64,000 nt of DNA from an uncultured Christensenellaceae bacterium (GTDB taxonomy: Bacteria; Bacillota; Clostridia; Christensenellales; Borkfalkiaceae). The notes beneath the pieces are model-generated. The model was not told where the DNA came from. It saw nothing but the letters and a program-made list of their open reading frames with translations, and did not search any database. The translations under genes were made by a program, and so were the position numbers. Where the stretch lies: contig CAJUJF010000001.1 of assembly GCA_910586825.1 (NCBI GenBank), positions 1 to 64,000 on the forward strand. Reading direction: 5' to 3'. Shown here one piece after another: positions 33,420 to 41,333 of this stretch (position 1 is its first letter; every line of letters starts with the position of its first letter).

Positions 33420-33665
33420 TCAGTCGTTATCGTCGAGATTTTCGAGGAGGAACATGGGCGGGAGAATGAACTCCTGCGGTTCGATACGGAAACCTCGGCA
33501 GAGGTTGAGAATGGTGTCGAAGTTGCAGGATTTGCATTTGCAGAGAATGATGTTGGACACGGTGGAGGCGGGGATTCCGCTTTCAAAGGCGAGTTTGTAC
33601 GCGGACCAGTCGCGTTCGTTGAGCAGTTGAATGACGCGGGTAGAAATAGCTTCGCTTACGTTCAT
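33420..33665 (-). CDS. Small XRE-family HTH protein
   Basis: The 81-residue helix-turn-helix regulator contains RVIQLLNERDWSAYKLAFES, then GIPASTVSNIIL (about residues 30-41) as the turn and recognition helix, then NFDTILNLCRGF. It is divergent from the ABC transporter operon at 33944, so control of that operon or autoregulation are possible. AAAGGAG lies 10 nt before the ATG. Confidence 0.85.
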   Translation of the reverse strand: MNVSEAISTRVIQLLNERDWSAYKLAFESGIPASTVSNIILCKCKSCNFDTILNLCRGFRIEPQEFILPPMFLLENLDDND

Positions 33666-33824
33666 GGAATATTTACTCCTTTGTAAAAAGTTGATAAATA
33701 TTCTAACAATCCAAAAAACGGGATTATTCCCAAATTTTGACAGCCCGCGGCATAAACAATGAGTTTGCGTATATGCGTGAAAGAAAAAAATCGAAAAAAC
33801 TTTTTACTTTCTCCCCGCACGGAT

Positions 33825-33856
33825 TTGACAGGGGGGGGGGTAAAAAGGTGTATGCT
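33825..33856 (+). promoter_or_regulatory. Promoter with a ten-G tract in its spacer
   Basis: TTGACA (33825-33830) is followed at once by ten G (33831-33840), then ten further bases and TATGCT (33851-33856). The spacer is 20 nt, about three longer than optimal. Slippage in the G tract would alter it. Confidence 0.55.
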
Positions 33857-33943
33857 GTAATTAGGTTCGACGTTTTTCGCGGGGTTTTCCGCGAAATATA
33901 AAATTGCGTAAATAGGCGTGGATCTGCACGCTTGGGAGGAGTA

Positions 33944-34747
33944 ATGGAAACAGAAGTGTTCGCCGAAGTCGGCGACGAAATCGTACGGGTGGAAGGAATC
34001 ACAAAGACCTTTACGCTTTCAAGAAAACAAAAGAAGATCGAAAAGACCGCCGTGGACCGCAAAGTTGCGGTGGACCGGTTGAGTTTTTCCGCCTATAAAG
34101 GGCAGATTTACGGCTTGCTGGGTCCGAACGGCGCGGGCAAGACGACGACCCTGCGCATTCTGTCCACGCTGATCAAGCCGGATTCGGGCGACGCGTTCGT
34201 GTGCGGTCAGTCGGTGGTGAAAGAGCCGCAAAAAGTGCGCGACAAAATCGGGTTCATGACGAGCGAACTCAAACTCGACGGATTTTTTACGCCCGATTAT
34301 CTGTTCGACTTTTTCGGGAATCTGCACGGCGTGGACGGCGAAGTGCTGAAAGCGCGCAAGAAAGAACTGTTTTCCCGATTCGGGATCGACCGTTTTTCCG
34401 AAGTGCGCGTCAAAGATCTTTCTACGGGCATGAAGCAGAAAATCTCGCTTGTCGTTTCCATCGTGCACGATCCGGACGTCGTCATATTCGACGAGCCGAC
34501 CAACGGACTGGACGTTCTGACCGCTAAGGTCGTTACCGACTTTTTGGCGGAACTGCGCGCTATGGGAAAGAGCATTATTTTGTCGACGCATATTTTTTCG
34601 CTGGTGGAAAAACTGTGCGATCGCGTCGGGATCATCATCGACGGAAAGACGGTTACGGACGGCACGTTGCAAGAGGTTTGCGCGGGTGAGACGTTGGAAA
34701 AACGATTTTTCGATATTTACGGAGAAGTGAAGGGGGAAACGGTATGA
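33944..34747 (+). CDS. ABC transporter ATP-binding protein (NatA-like)
   Basis: The 267-residue cytoplasmic ATPase has Walker A GPNGAGKTTT near residue 64, signature LSTGMKQK, Walker B VVIFDEPTNGLD and an H-loop in LSTHIFS. A short N-terminal extension precedes the core, with a Lys-rich insert (SRKQKKIEKTAVDRK). It resembles NatA, the ATPase of Na+ or ABC-2 exporters. GGGAGGAG precedes the ATG. It overlaps the permease gene by 4 nt. Confidence 0.92.
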   Translation: METEVFAEVGDEIVRVEGITKTFTLSRKQKKIEKTAVDRKVAVDRLSFSAYKGQIYGLLGPNGAGKTTTLRILSTLIKPDSGDAFVCGQSVVKEPQKVRDKIGFMTSELKLDGFFTPDYLFDFFGNLHGVDGEVLKARKKELFSRFGIDRFSEVRVKDLSTGMKQKISLVVSIVHDPDVVIFDEPTNGLDVLTAKVVTDFLAELRAMGKSIILSTHIFSLVEKLCDRVGIIIDGKTVTDGTLQEVCAGETLEKRFFDIYGEVKGETV

Positions 34748-35889
34748 AACTGATCGCGCTCATGAAAAAAGAGTTCAGGCGGTTTTTTCACGATCCCCGC
34801 CTGATCGTTACCATGCTGATCCCCGGTCTGATCATTTATCTCATCTATTCCATTCTCGGGGACGCGCTGTGGAGCAAAGAACAGGATACGTATTCGTATA
34901 AAGCGTACGTCGCGGGCGAATCGCGGCTGTGCGAGATGATCAATACGGCGTTCGGTTCGGATGAATTTTTGATTCCCGCCGCCGACGAAGAGACCGCCCG
35001 CAAAGAGGTGGAAGAGGGCAAGGCGGACGCGCTGATCGTATTCCCACAGGGCTTTGACGAAGCGGTGAACGCTTATGTTCCGTCGCCGGGAGCAAAAGCG
35101 CCGCAAATCAAGATCTATTACCGCGCGGCGGACACGCAGAGCAGTGCGTTTTATGCGGCGGTCACGGGCATTTTAAGCGCTTACGAGGATTCGATCGCAA
35201 ACAAGTTCGATATCGCCGCGGACAATTTCTCTTCCGATTCGGAGATAGTCGGCAGTGTGCTGGGCGGAATGCTGCCCTTCCTCGTCGTCATCTTTATCTT
35301 TGCCGCGTGCATGAGCATCACCCTCGAATCGGTTGCGGGAGAAAAGGAACGCGGGACACTTGCGACCATTCTCATCACCTCCGCAAAGCGTTCGCACGTC
35401 GCGCTCGGAAAGGTGATCCCGCTGTCCTGCATTTCGGCGATCGGCGCAACTTCGAGCTTCCTCGGCGTCGCGCTCTCCATGCCCAAACTCATGGGGATGA
35501 ACGTCGGCGGATTTATCGGCAGCGTCGGCTTTTTGGGGTATTTCCTGCTCTTCTTGCTGATTCTGAGCGTCGTGCCGCTGATCGTTTCCCTCGTATCGGT
35601 CGTTTCGACGTATTCCAAATCGGTAAAAGAAGCCTCGGCGTATACGAGTGTTTTAATGATCATAACCATGGTGCTGTCCATCGTTTCGACGTTTGTTTCC
35701 GGTATCGGGAATTGGGTCGTCGCCATTCCCGTGCTGAACGCCGTCGTGTGCATGCAGGGGGTGCTGACGGGCTCCTTTTCGCTCTGGCAGTCGCTCGTCT
35801 CGGTCGCGGTCAATATCGCGTTTACCGCGCTTTTGGTTTTTGCGATCGCAAAGATGCTTTCCAGCGAAAGAGTGATGTTCGGTACGTAA
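34744..35889 (+). CDS. ABC-2 type permease (NatB-like)
   Basis: The 381-residue membrane partner of the preceding ATPase has one N-terminal helix (about residues 22-38), a soluble extracytoplasmic domain of about 130 residues, then five or six helices from 175 onward. The VAGEKERGTLATILITSAKRS stretch is the conserved ABC-2 cytoplasmic loop. NatB-type permeases export Na+ or other cargo; the substrate here is not known. Confidence 0.88.
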   Translation: MKLIALMKKEFRRFFHDPRLIVTMLIPGLIIYLIYSILGDALWSKEQDTYSYKAYVAGESRLCEMINTAFGSDEFLIPAADEETARKEVEEGKADALIVFPQGFDEAVNAYVPSPGAKAPQIKIYYRAADTQSSAFYAAVTGILSAYEDSIANKFDIAADNFSSDSEIVGSVLGGMLPFLVVIFIFAACMSITLESVAGEKERGTLATILITSAKRSHVALGKVIPLSCISAIGATSSFLGVALSMPKLMGMNVGGFIGSVGFLGYFLLFLLILSVVPLIVSLVSVVSTYSKSVKEASAYTSVLMIITMVLSIVSTFVSGIGNWVVAIPVLNAVVCMQGVLTGSFSLWQSLVSVAVNIAFTALLVFAIAKMLSSERVMFGT

Positions 35890-35905
35890 AGAGTTTGCGA
35901 AATTT

Positions 35906-35949
35906 ATCCCCGCTTGTTCTCCGAAAGAGCGCAAGCGGGGATTTTTTTA
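35906..35949 (+). terminator. Terminator of the NatAB-like operon
   Basis: ATCCCCGCTTG / CAAGCGGGGAT with a 14-nt loop, then seven T. Confidence 0.9.
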
Positions 35950-36084
35950 CCGCCGTTTTTCGCGGTTAAGAGCCGATTCGACAAAAAAAACGGTCTTTGC
36001 GGAGTTTTTTTCTCGTAAAACGGACACAAGTCCGCAAAAATATGGTATGATATCCCGAGAGTCGTCGCCGGTGCGGGATAGGGT

Positions 36085-38442
36085 ATGAAACGGAAAAACG
36101 CGCGCGTACAACTGAATCCGAAGATCGAAGCGGATAAGGAGTGGTATCTCTCTCTGCTCGACGAAGAGGCGCAGACCGAATACGAATCGGAGCGCCTTGT
36201 TTCCGTACTCGCCGCGTTGAAATCCTTCTATATCGCGCGCTATCAGCGGAAGATCGGGGAGCTGAAATCGGAGATCGCCGAAATCCGCGCCCGCGAGAAT
36301 TATTCCGCCGAGGACTATCGCGCCATTCTGACGAAAAACGCGGAAATCGCCGCGGAATATAAAAAGCTGAACGCATACAAGTGTTTTTTCGCCGAGCCGT
36401 ATTTTGCGCGCATGGACGTGACTGACGCGCGGGAGGGGTATAACAGCTATTATATCGGCAAAAAAGGAGACGTGAATCTCGAAATCGTCGATTGGCGCGC
36501 GCCGCTTGCCGTTCGGTATTACCAGAAAAGCCGCGTCAGTTTTCGGATCAACGACTACGAGTATAAAACCGTTCTGCGCCGCGCGCTTTCGGTGAAAAAC
36601 GGGAAACTTTTAGGATTTAAGAACGAATACCTCTCGGTAAAAGACGTGCTTTCGCCCGAAGAGATCGCGGGTCGGGACGAAGAGATCCTGTTCGATCCGT
36701 ATTTGCGCAGTATCATCAAGAACCGCAAGGACGACACGCAGATCCGCGATATTATTCAGACGATACAGGAAAAACAGTTCGGGATCATCACGTTGCCCGA
36801 GCGGGAAAGCTTTGTGCTTCAAGGTTGCGCGGGAAGCGGAAAAACCATGATTTTGTTGCATCGGCTGAGTTATCTGATGTACAACAACGAAAAGCTCCGT
36901 CCGCGCGACGTGCTTGTGATCACGCCCTCCGATTCCTTCAACGCGTTTATCGACGAGCTTTCGCAGATACTCGAATTACAGCGTGTGAAAACGGTGACGC
37001 TGAAAAACTATTTTTTGCAGGTTCTCTCGGCGGAGGGGATCGCGCTTGCGGAAAAATTTTCGGCGGCGCGCGAAACGCCCGAATATCTGACCTATCTCTA
37101 TTCCGAACGCTTTCCGCAAGAGACCGAACGGCGGATCAATAAGCTGTACGACGCGCTTTTCGGGATCTTCGCGGGGGCGGAATGCCGGGAAGTTGCGACG
37201 GAACTTTCGGAGGACTGCCGCAAGCGGCAGGAGAAATACGTCCGCATCAAAAACTCCTCGCTCAGGATCCGCCGCGCCGTGCTCGGCGAGATGAAGGACG
37301 ACAAGGAGGGCGGGTTCTATTTCACGAAGCCCTTTCGCATGCTGATGAGCGCGTTTGTACAGGCGGAGGATTTTCTGTCGTTCGTATTGAAGGAAAAGCC
37401 GCGCACGCCCGATTATTTTTTCCGTCAGTTCGTGGAGTTTTACCGTTGCGCGCACTTTATCGCCGCGAACGGGGACAAGATTTTCGCGGGAGCGGAGGAA
37501 GATCTGTCCGCGCTGTGCGCTTCGATCGACAAGGAGATCGCCGATCTGCGCCGTTACCGCAGGAAAACGGGCGATACGGAGGTATTTACTTACGAGGAGC
37601 GGATCGCGCGCCGCGAAGAGCTGAAACGCGAAACGGAAAAGACGGCGCGCACGGTATCCGAAATGCGGGAGGGAATGGAGCTCTTTCGCGAATTTTTCGG
37701 GATCGTGCGGCTTACGGGACACGGCGCGGAACTCGGAAAATGCAAGAACTCCACGGACGTCGCCCGCTGGCTGTACCGCGAAACGGTGAAAAAGGACAAG
37801 CGTAAGTACGGACTGAAAGGCATGTTCCCCTCCGACGCGTACGCGCTCTGCGCCGTGCTTTCGCTCGCCGGGCGGCGGCTGACGCCGCGTTACGGATTGG
37901 TGTTTATCGACGAAGGGCAGGATATTTCCGCGGGGGAATATGCTCTGTTAAAACGGATCCACGCGGACGCCGCGTTCAACGTGTTCGGCGATCTGAAACA
38001 GAATATCACGCCCTTCCGCGGCATGAAAGATTGGAAATCGCTCGACTGCGACGTGTACGAACTCAACCGTAATTACCGCAATACGAACGAGATCGTGGAA
38101 TACGTTTCCAAGATCCTTTCGGTGGAAATGACGCCGATCGGACTGAGCGGCGAGCCGGTCGCTTTGCTGAAACTGCGCGGCTTGGCGGGCTTTTTCCGCG
38201 GGAAGCAGGGTTTGAAAGCGGTAATCGCAAAGGAAGAATATCTTCCGATGTTCGCCAAGCGGGGCTTTCGGATCCTTGCCGACGGAAAGCTTTCCAAGAC
38301 GAAAATAAACGTCATGAGCGTATACGAAAGCAAGGGGCTGGAGTTTTCCGCCGTTGCGGTGTACGACAAGGGCATGACGGAGAACGAAAAATACATCGCA
38401 TACACGCGCGCTCTGCGCGAACTTGCGCTGATAGGAGACTGA
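36085..38442 (+). CDS. HelD-like UvrD/Rep-family ATPase
   Basis: The 785-residue protein has an N-terminal coiled coil (about residues 15-100), then VDWRAPLA (135-142), a hallmark of HelD proteins. Walker A GCAGSGKT is at 247-254, VFIDEGQD near 610 and the C-terminal helicase motif NVMSVYESKGLEFSAVAVY. HelD binds RNA polymerase and releases it from nucleic acids. No clear Shine-Dalgarno site precedes the ATG. It lies 12 nt upstream of a HAD phosphatase. Confidence 0.85.
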   Translation: MKRKNARVQLNPKIEADKEWYLSLLDEEAQTEYESERLVSVLAALKSFYIARYQRKIGELKSEIAEIRARENYSAEDYRAILTKNAEIAAEYKKLNAYKCFFAEPYFARMDVTDAREGYNSYYIGKKGDVNLEIVDWRAPLAVRYYQKSRVSFRINDYEYKTVLRRALSVKNGKLLGFKNEYLSVKDVLSPEEIAGRDEEILFDPYLRSIIKNRKDDTQIRDIIQTIQEKQFGIITLPERESFVLQGCAGSGKTMILLHRLSYLMYNNEKLRPRDVLVITPSDSFNAFIDELSQILELQRVKTVTLKNYFLQVLSAEGIALAEKFSAARETPEYLTYLYSERFPQETERRINKLYDALFGIFAGAECREVATELSEDCRKRQEKYVRIKNSSLRIRRAVLGEMKDDKEGGFYFTKPFRMLMSAFVQAEDFLSFVLKEKPRTPDYFFRQFVEFYRCAHFIAANGDKIFAGAEEDLSALCASIDKEIADLRRYRRKTGDTEVFTYEERIARREELKRETEKTARTVSEMREGMELFREFFGIVRLTGHGAELGKCKNSTDVARWLYRETVKKDKRKYGLKGMFPSDAYALCAVLSLAGRRLTPRYGLVFIDEGQDISAGEYALLKRIHADAAFNVFGDLKQNITPFRGMKDWKSLDCDVYELNRNYRNTNEIVEYVSKILSVEMTPIGLSGEPVALLKLRGLAGFFRGKQGLKAVIAKEEYLPMFAKRGFRILADGKLSKTKINVMSVYESKGLEFSAVAVYDKGMTENEKYIAYTRALRELALIGD

Positions 38443-38454
38443 ACGGCAAAACGA

Positions 38455-39132
38455 ATGAAGAATCTGTTTTTATTGGACATGGACGAAACGCTGCTCGACT
38501 TCCGCAGAACGGAGCGGGAGAACTTTTTCGCGACGTTTTCAGACTTCGGGATCCCCGTCTCGGACGAAGTGTTCGCTCGGTTTCATGAAATCAACGACGG
38601 GCTCTGGAAGGCGCTGGAGCGCGGCGAAGTCGCGCGCGGGGAAATCTTGACGAAGCGCTTCGAACTGCTGTTCGAAGAATATCGGATCGCCGCGCCCGTC
38701 GAGACGGTCGCGCAGGCATTCTTTCGCAATTACGAACATATTTGCCATCCGTACGACGGCGCGGCGGAATTTTTAAGAACGCTTTCGTCGCGCGGAAAAG
38801 TCTGGATCGTGACGAACGGCGCGGCGGTCATTCAGAAGCGGCATATCGCGGACGCGGGATTCGCGCCCTACTTGTCGGGCGTGTTCATATCCGAAGAGGT
38901 CGGCTATAACAAGCCGGACGTGCGGTTTGCCCGTTGCGTCGAAGCGGGGATCGCGGATTATAAGCGGGAAAACGCCGTCTGGCTGGGCGACAGCCTGACT
39001 TCCGACTGCACCTGCGCGGAACGCGCGGGGATCGACTTCGTGCTGTATGCGCCCGCGGGCGCGCCCGAAGGCTATGCGGGCGACGCCGCGCGCGACTATG
39101 CCGAAGCGCTTCGTCTTTTCGATCGCATGTGA
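38455..39132 (+). CDS. HAD hydrolase, YjjG-like nucleotidase
   Basis: The 225-residue HAD phosphatase has motif I DMDETLLDF (nucleophile Asp8), motif II VTNGA and motif IV LGDSLTSDC. The sequence and length fit the YjjG pyrimidine 5'-nucleotidase branch (non-canonical nucleotide house-cleaning); substrate specificity is inferred. Probably co-transcribed with the HelD-like gene and ended by the terminator at 39139. Confidence 0.85.
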   Translation: MKNLFLLDMDETLLDFRRTERENFFATFSDFGIPVSDEVFARFHEINDGLWKALERGEVARGEILTKRFELLFEEYRIAAPVETVAQAFFRNYEHICHPYDGAAEFLRTLSSRGKVWIVTNGAAVIQKRHIADAGFAPYLSGVFISEEVGYNKPDVRFARCVEAGIADYKRENAVWLGDSLTSDCTCAERAGIDFVLYAPAGAPEGYAGDAARDYAEALRLFDRM

Positions 39133-39138
39133 CTGTAC

Positions 39139-39166
39139 GCCCGACGCGCGCGTCGGGCTTTTTTTT
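39139..39166 (+). terminator. Terminator of helD-HAD genes
   Basis: GCCCGACGCG / CGCGTCGGGC, then eight T. Confidence 0.9.
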
Positions 39167-39213
39167 GCGCTACGGCGTTATCGCGCGGGATACGAGAAAC
39201 CCTTGCAAAATCC

Positions 39214-39242
39214 TTGCTAAAAATCGCAAAATGTGGTATAAT
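39214..39242 (+). promoter_or_regulatory. Promoter of the topoisomerase operon
   Basis: TTGCTA (39214-39219), 17 nt, TATAAT (39237-39242), with a leader of about 28 nt containing GAGGTG. Confidence 0.75.
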
Positions 39243-39275
39243 CTGTCGGAATAATTGTCATATTTTGAGGTGCTT

Positions 39276-41333
39276 ATGGAAGAAAAGCATTACGCCGCGG
39301 GCGATATTACGATCCTCGAAGGGCTGGACGCGGTGCGCCTGCGCCCCGGAATGTATATCGGTTCTACGGGACAAAAGGGACTTCATCATATTTTATGGGA
39401 GATCGTGGACAACGCGATCGACGAAGCGGCGAACGGATACGCCGATCGGATCGACGTGCGTATCCATAAAGACGGCAGCGTGTCGGTAGAGGACAACGGC
39501 CGCGGGATTCCCACCGATATTCACCCCAAGACGAAAGTTTCGGGCGTACAGGTCGTGTTCACGCAGCTCCACGCGGGCGGCAAGTTCGACGAACACAATT
39601 ACTCTTTTTCGGGCGGACTGCACGGCGTCGGCGCGTCGGTGACGAACGCGCTGTCCAAATGGCTGAAAGTGCGCGTATGGAAGGACGGCAAGACGTGGGA
39701 GATGAAATTCCACTCCTACTATAACGAAAAGAAGAAGAAATACGAGTCCGGTGTGCCGGAAGCGCCGTTGGAAGATTTGCGCAAGAAGACGAAAAAACAC
39801 GGCACGCTCGTGCATTTCATGCCGGACGACGCGGTGTTCACGGTCACGGAATACCAGCTTGCGACGATTTCGCACCGCCTGAACGAACTGGCGTTTTTGA
39901 ACAAAGGGCTCACGATCACGCTCACCGACGACCGCATCAAGGCGAACGAGTACGTAGAGGAAAACGAGGAAGAGGAGACGGTTCAGCTCGACCTCCTCGG
40001 CGCGACGAAGTCTTATTCCGTCTCGTACTGTTACGAGGGCGGGATCTCGGATTTCGTGAAATATCTGAATCAGGGCAAGAGCGCGCTGTACGGCAAACCG
40101 ATCTATTACCGGACGGAGAAGGACGGGATTCTGGTGGAATTCGCGATTCAGCATACGGGCGATTATACCGAAAGTCTGTTCTCTTTCGTCAACAATATTC
40201 CGACGCCCGAGGGCGGTTTCCACGAAATGGGCTTCCGCGGCGGGCTTACGCGCATGCTCAACGACTATGCGCGCGAAAACAAGCTTTTGAAGGACAAGGA
40301 CGCGAACTTCCTCGGCGACGATTTCCGCGAAGGGCTGACCGCCGTGCTTTCGATCAAGATGAAGAACGTGCAGTTCGAGGGGCAGACCAAGACGAAGCTC
40401 GGCAATCCCGAAGCGCGCGTTCCCGTGGAGAGCAGCGTGGTGGAGGGGCTTCGCGCGCTCGCCGCCGACCCCAAGTACAAAAAGACCTTTGAGGAGATCG
40501 TCAAAAAAGCGCAGGGCGCGGCGCGGGTGCGCATTGCGGCGCGGCAGGCAAAGGAGACCGCGCGTGCAAAGAACAGCATCGACTCGCTGACCCTCGTGGG
40601 GAAACTCGCTTCCTGTTCTGGCAAGAAACCGGAACAGAACGAACTGTTTATCGTGGAAGGCGATTCGGCGGGCGGCACGGCGAAACAGGCGCGCGTGCGG
40701 CAGTATCAGTCCATATTGCCTCTGCGCGGCAAGCCGCTGAACGTGGAAAAAAAGCGCCTCGATCAGGTGCTTGCCAACGAAGAAATCCGTACGATCATTT
40801 CCGCGCTGGGCGCGGGGATCGGCAACGAATTCAATATCGACAAGATCAACTATCATAAAGTGATCATCTTGTCCGATGCCGATCAGGACGGGTTCCATAT
40901 CCGTTGTATTTTGCTCACCTTCTTTTTCCGATACATGCGTCCGCTCGTCAATGCGGGGCACGTGTATATCGGCATGCCGCCGCTTTACAAGGTGTACAAG
41001 CAGAACGGCTCGGTGGAAGAATACGCCTACGACGACGAGGAATTGCAGCAGAAGATCGACAAGGTCGGGCGCGGATATCTGATCCAGCGGTATAAGGGGT
41101 TGGGCGAGATGAGCGCCGAACAGCTTTGGACGACGACGATGGATCCCGACCGCCGCAATCTGACGCAGGTGACGATCGAGGACGCGGTCGCCGCCGAAAA
41201 CATGATCACGACGCTGATGGGAGATCGCGTGGACGGAAGAAAGGAATTTTTGAACCGCAACGCGAATTTCAACAAACCGGACGAATTTATCAATAAAGTA
41301 AGATTGAAGAAGGAGGAGGGAGATGAAGAATAA
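39276..41333 (+). CDS. parE: Type IIA topoisomerase subunit B (ParE/GyrB family)
   Basis: The 685-residue ATPase/TOPRIM subunit has a GHKL ATPase with EIVDNAIDEA, DNGRGIP and GGLHGVGASVTN, and a TOPRIM domain with IVEGDSAGGTAKQAR and LSDADQDGFHIR. It cuts and religates DNA with the downstream subunit to decatenate or supercoil. Naming as ParE rather than GyrB rests on the partner lacking a GyrA box and on the absence of recF/dnaA neighbours. The start at 39276 follows GAGGTG. It overlaps the next gene by 11 nt. Confidence 0.85.
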   Translation: MEEKHYAAGDITILEGLDAVRLRPGMYIGSTGQKGLHHILWEIVDNAIDEAANGYADRIDVRIHKDGSVSVEDNGRGIPTDIHPKTKVSGVQVVFTQLHAGGKFDEHNYSFSGGLHGVGASVTNALSKWLKVRVWKDGKTWEMKFHSYYNEKKKKYESGVPEAPLEDLRKKTKKHGTLVHFMPDDAVFTVTEYQLATISHRLNELAFLNKGLTITLTDDRIKANEYVEENEEEETVQLDLLGATKSYSVSYCYEGGISDFVKYLNQGKSALYGKPIYYRTEKDGILVEFAIQHTGDYTESLFSFVNNIPTPEGGFHEMGFRGGLTRMLNDYARENKLLKDKDANFLGDDFREGLTAVLSIKMKNVQFEGQTKTKLGNPEARVPVESSVVEGLRALAADPKYKKTFEEIVKKAQGAARVRIAARQAKETARAKNSIDSLTLVGKLASCSGKKPEQNELFIVEGDSAGGTAKQARVRQYQSILPLRGKPLNVEKKRLDQVLANEEIRTIISALGAGIGNEFNIDKINYHKVIILSDADQDGFHIRCILLTFFFRYMRPLVNAGHVYIGMPPLYKVYKQNGSVEEYAYDDEELQQKIDKVGRGYLIQRYKGLGEMSAEQLWTTTMDPDRRNLTQVTIEDAVAAENMITTLMGDRVDGRKEFLNRNANFNKPDEFINKVRLKKEEGDEE

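Noticed and set aside
33831..33840. G10 as a sequencing artefact
   Set aside because: It cannot be excluded, but its place directly after a perfect TTGACA makes a biological role credible, so it is kept as a finding with a read-level check.
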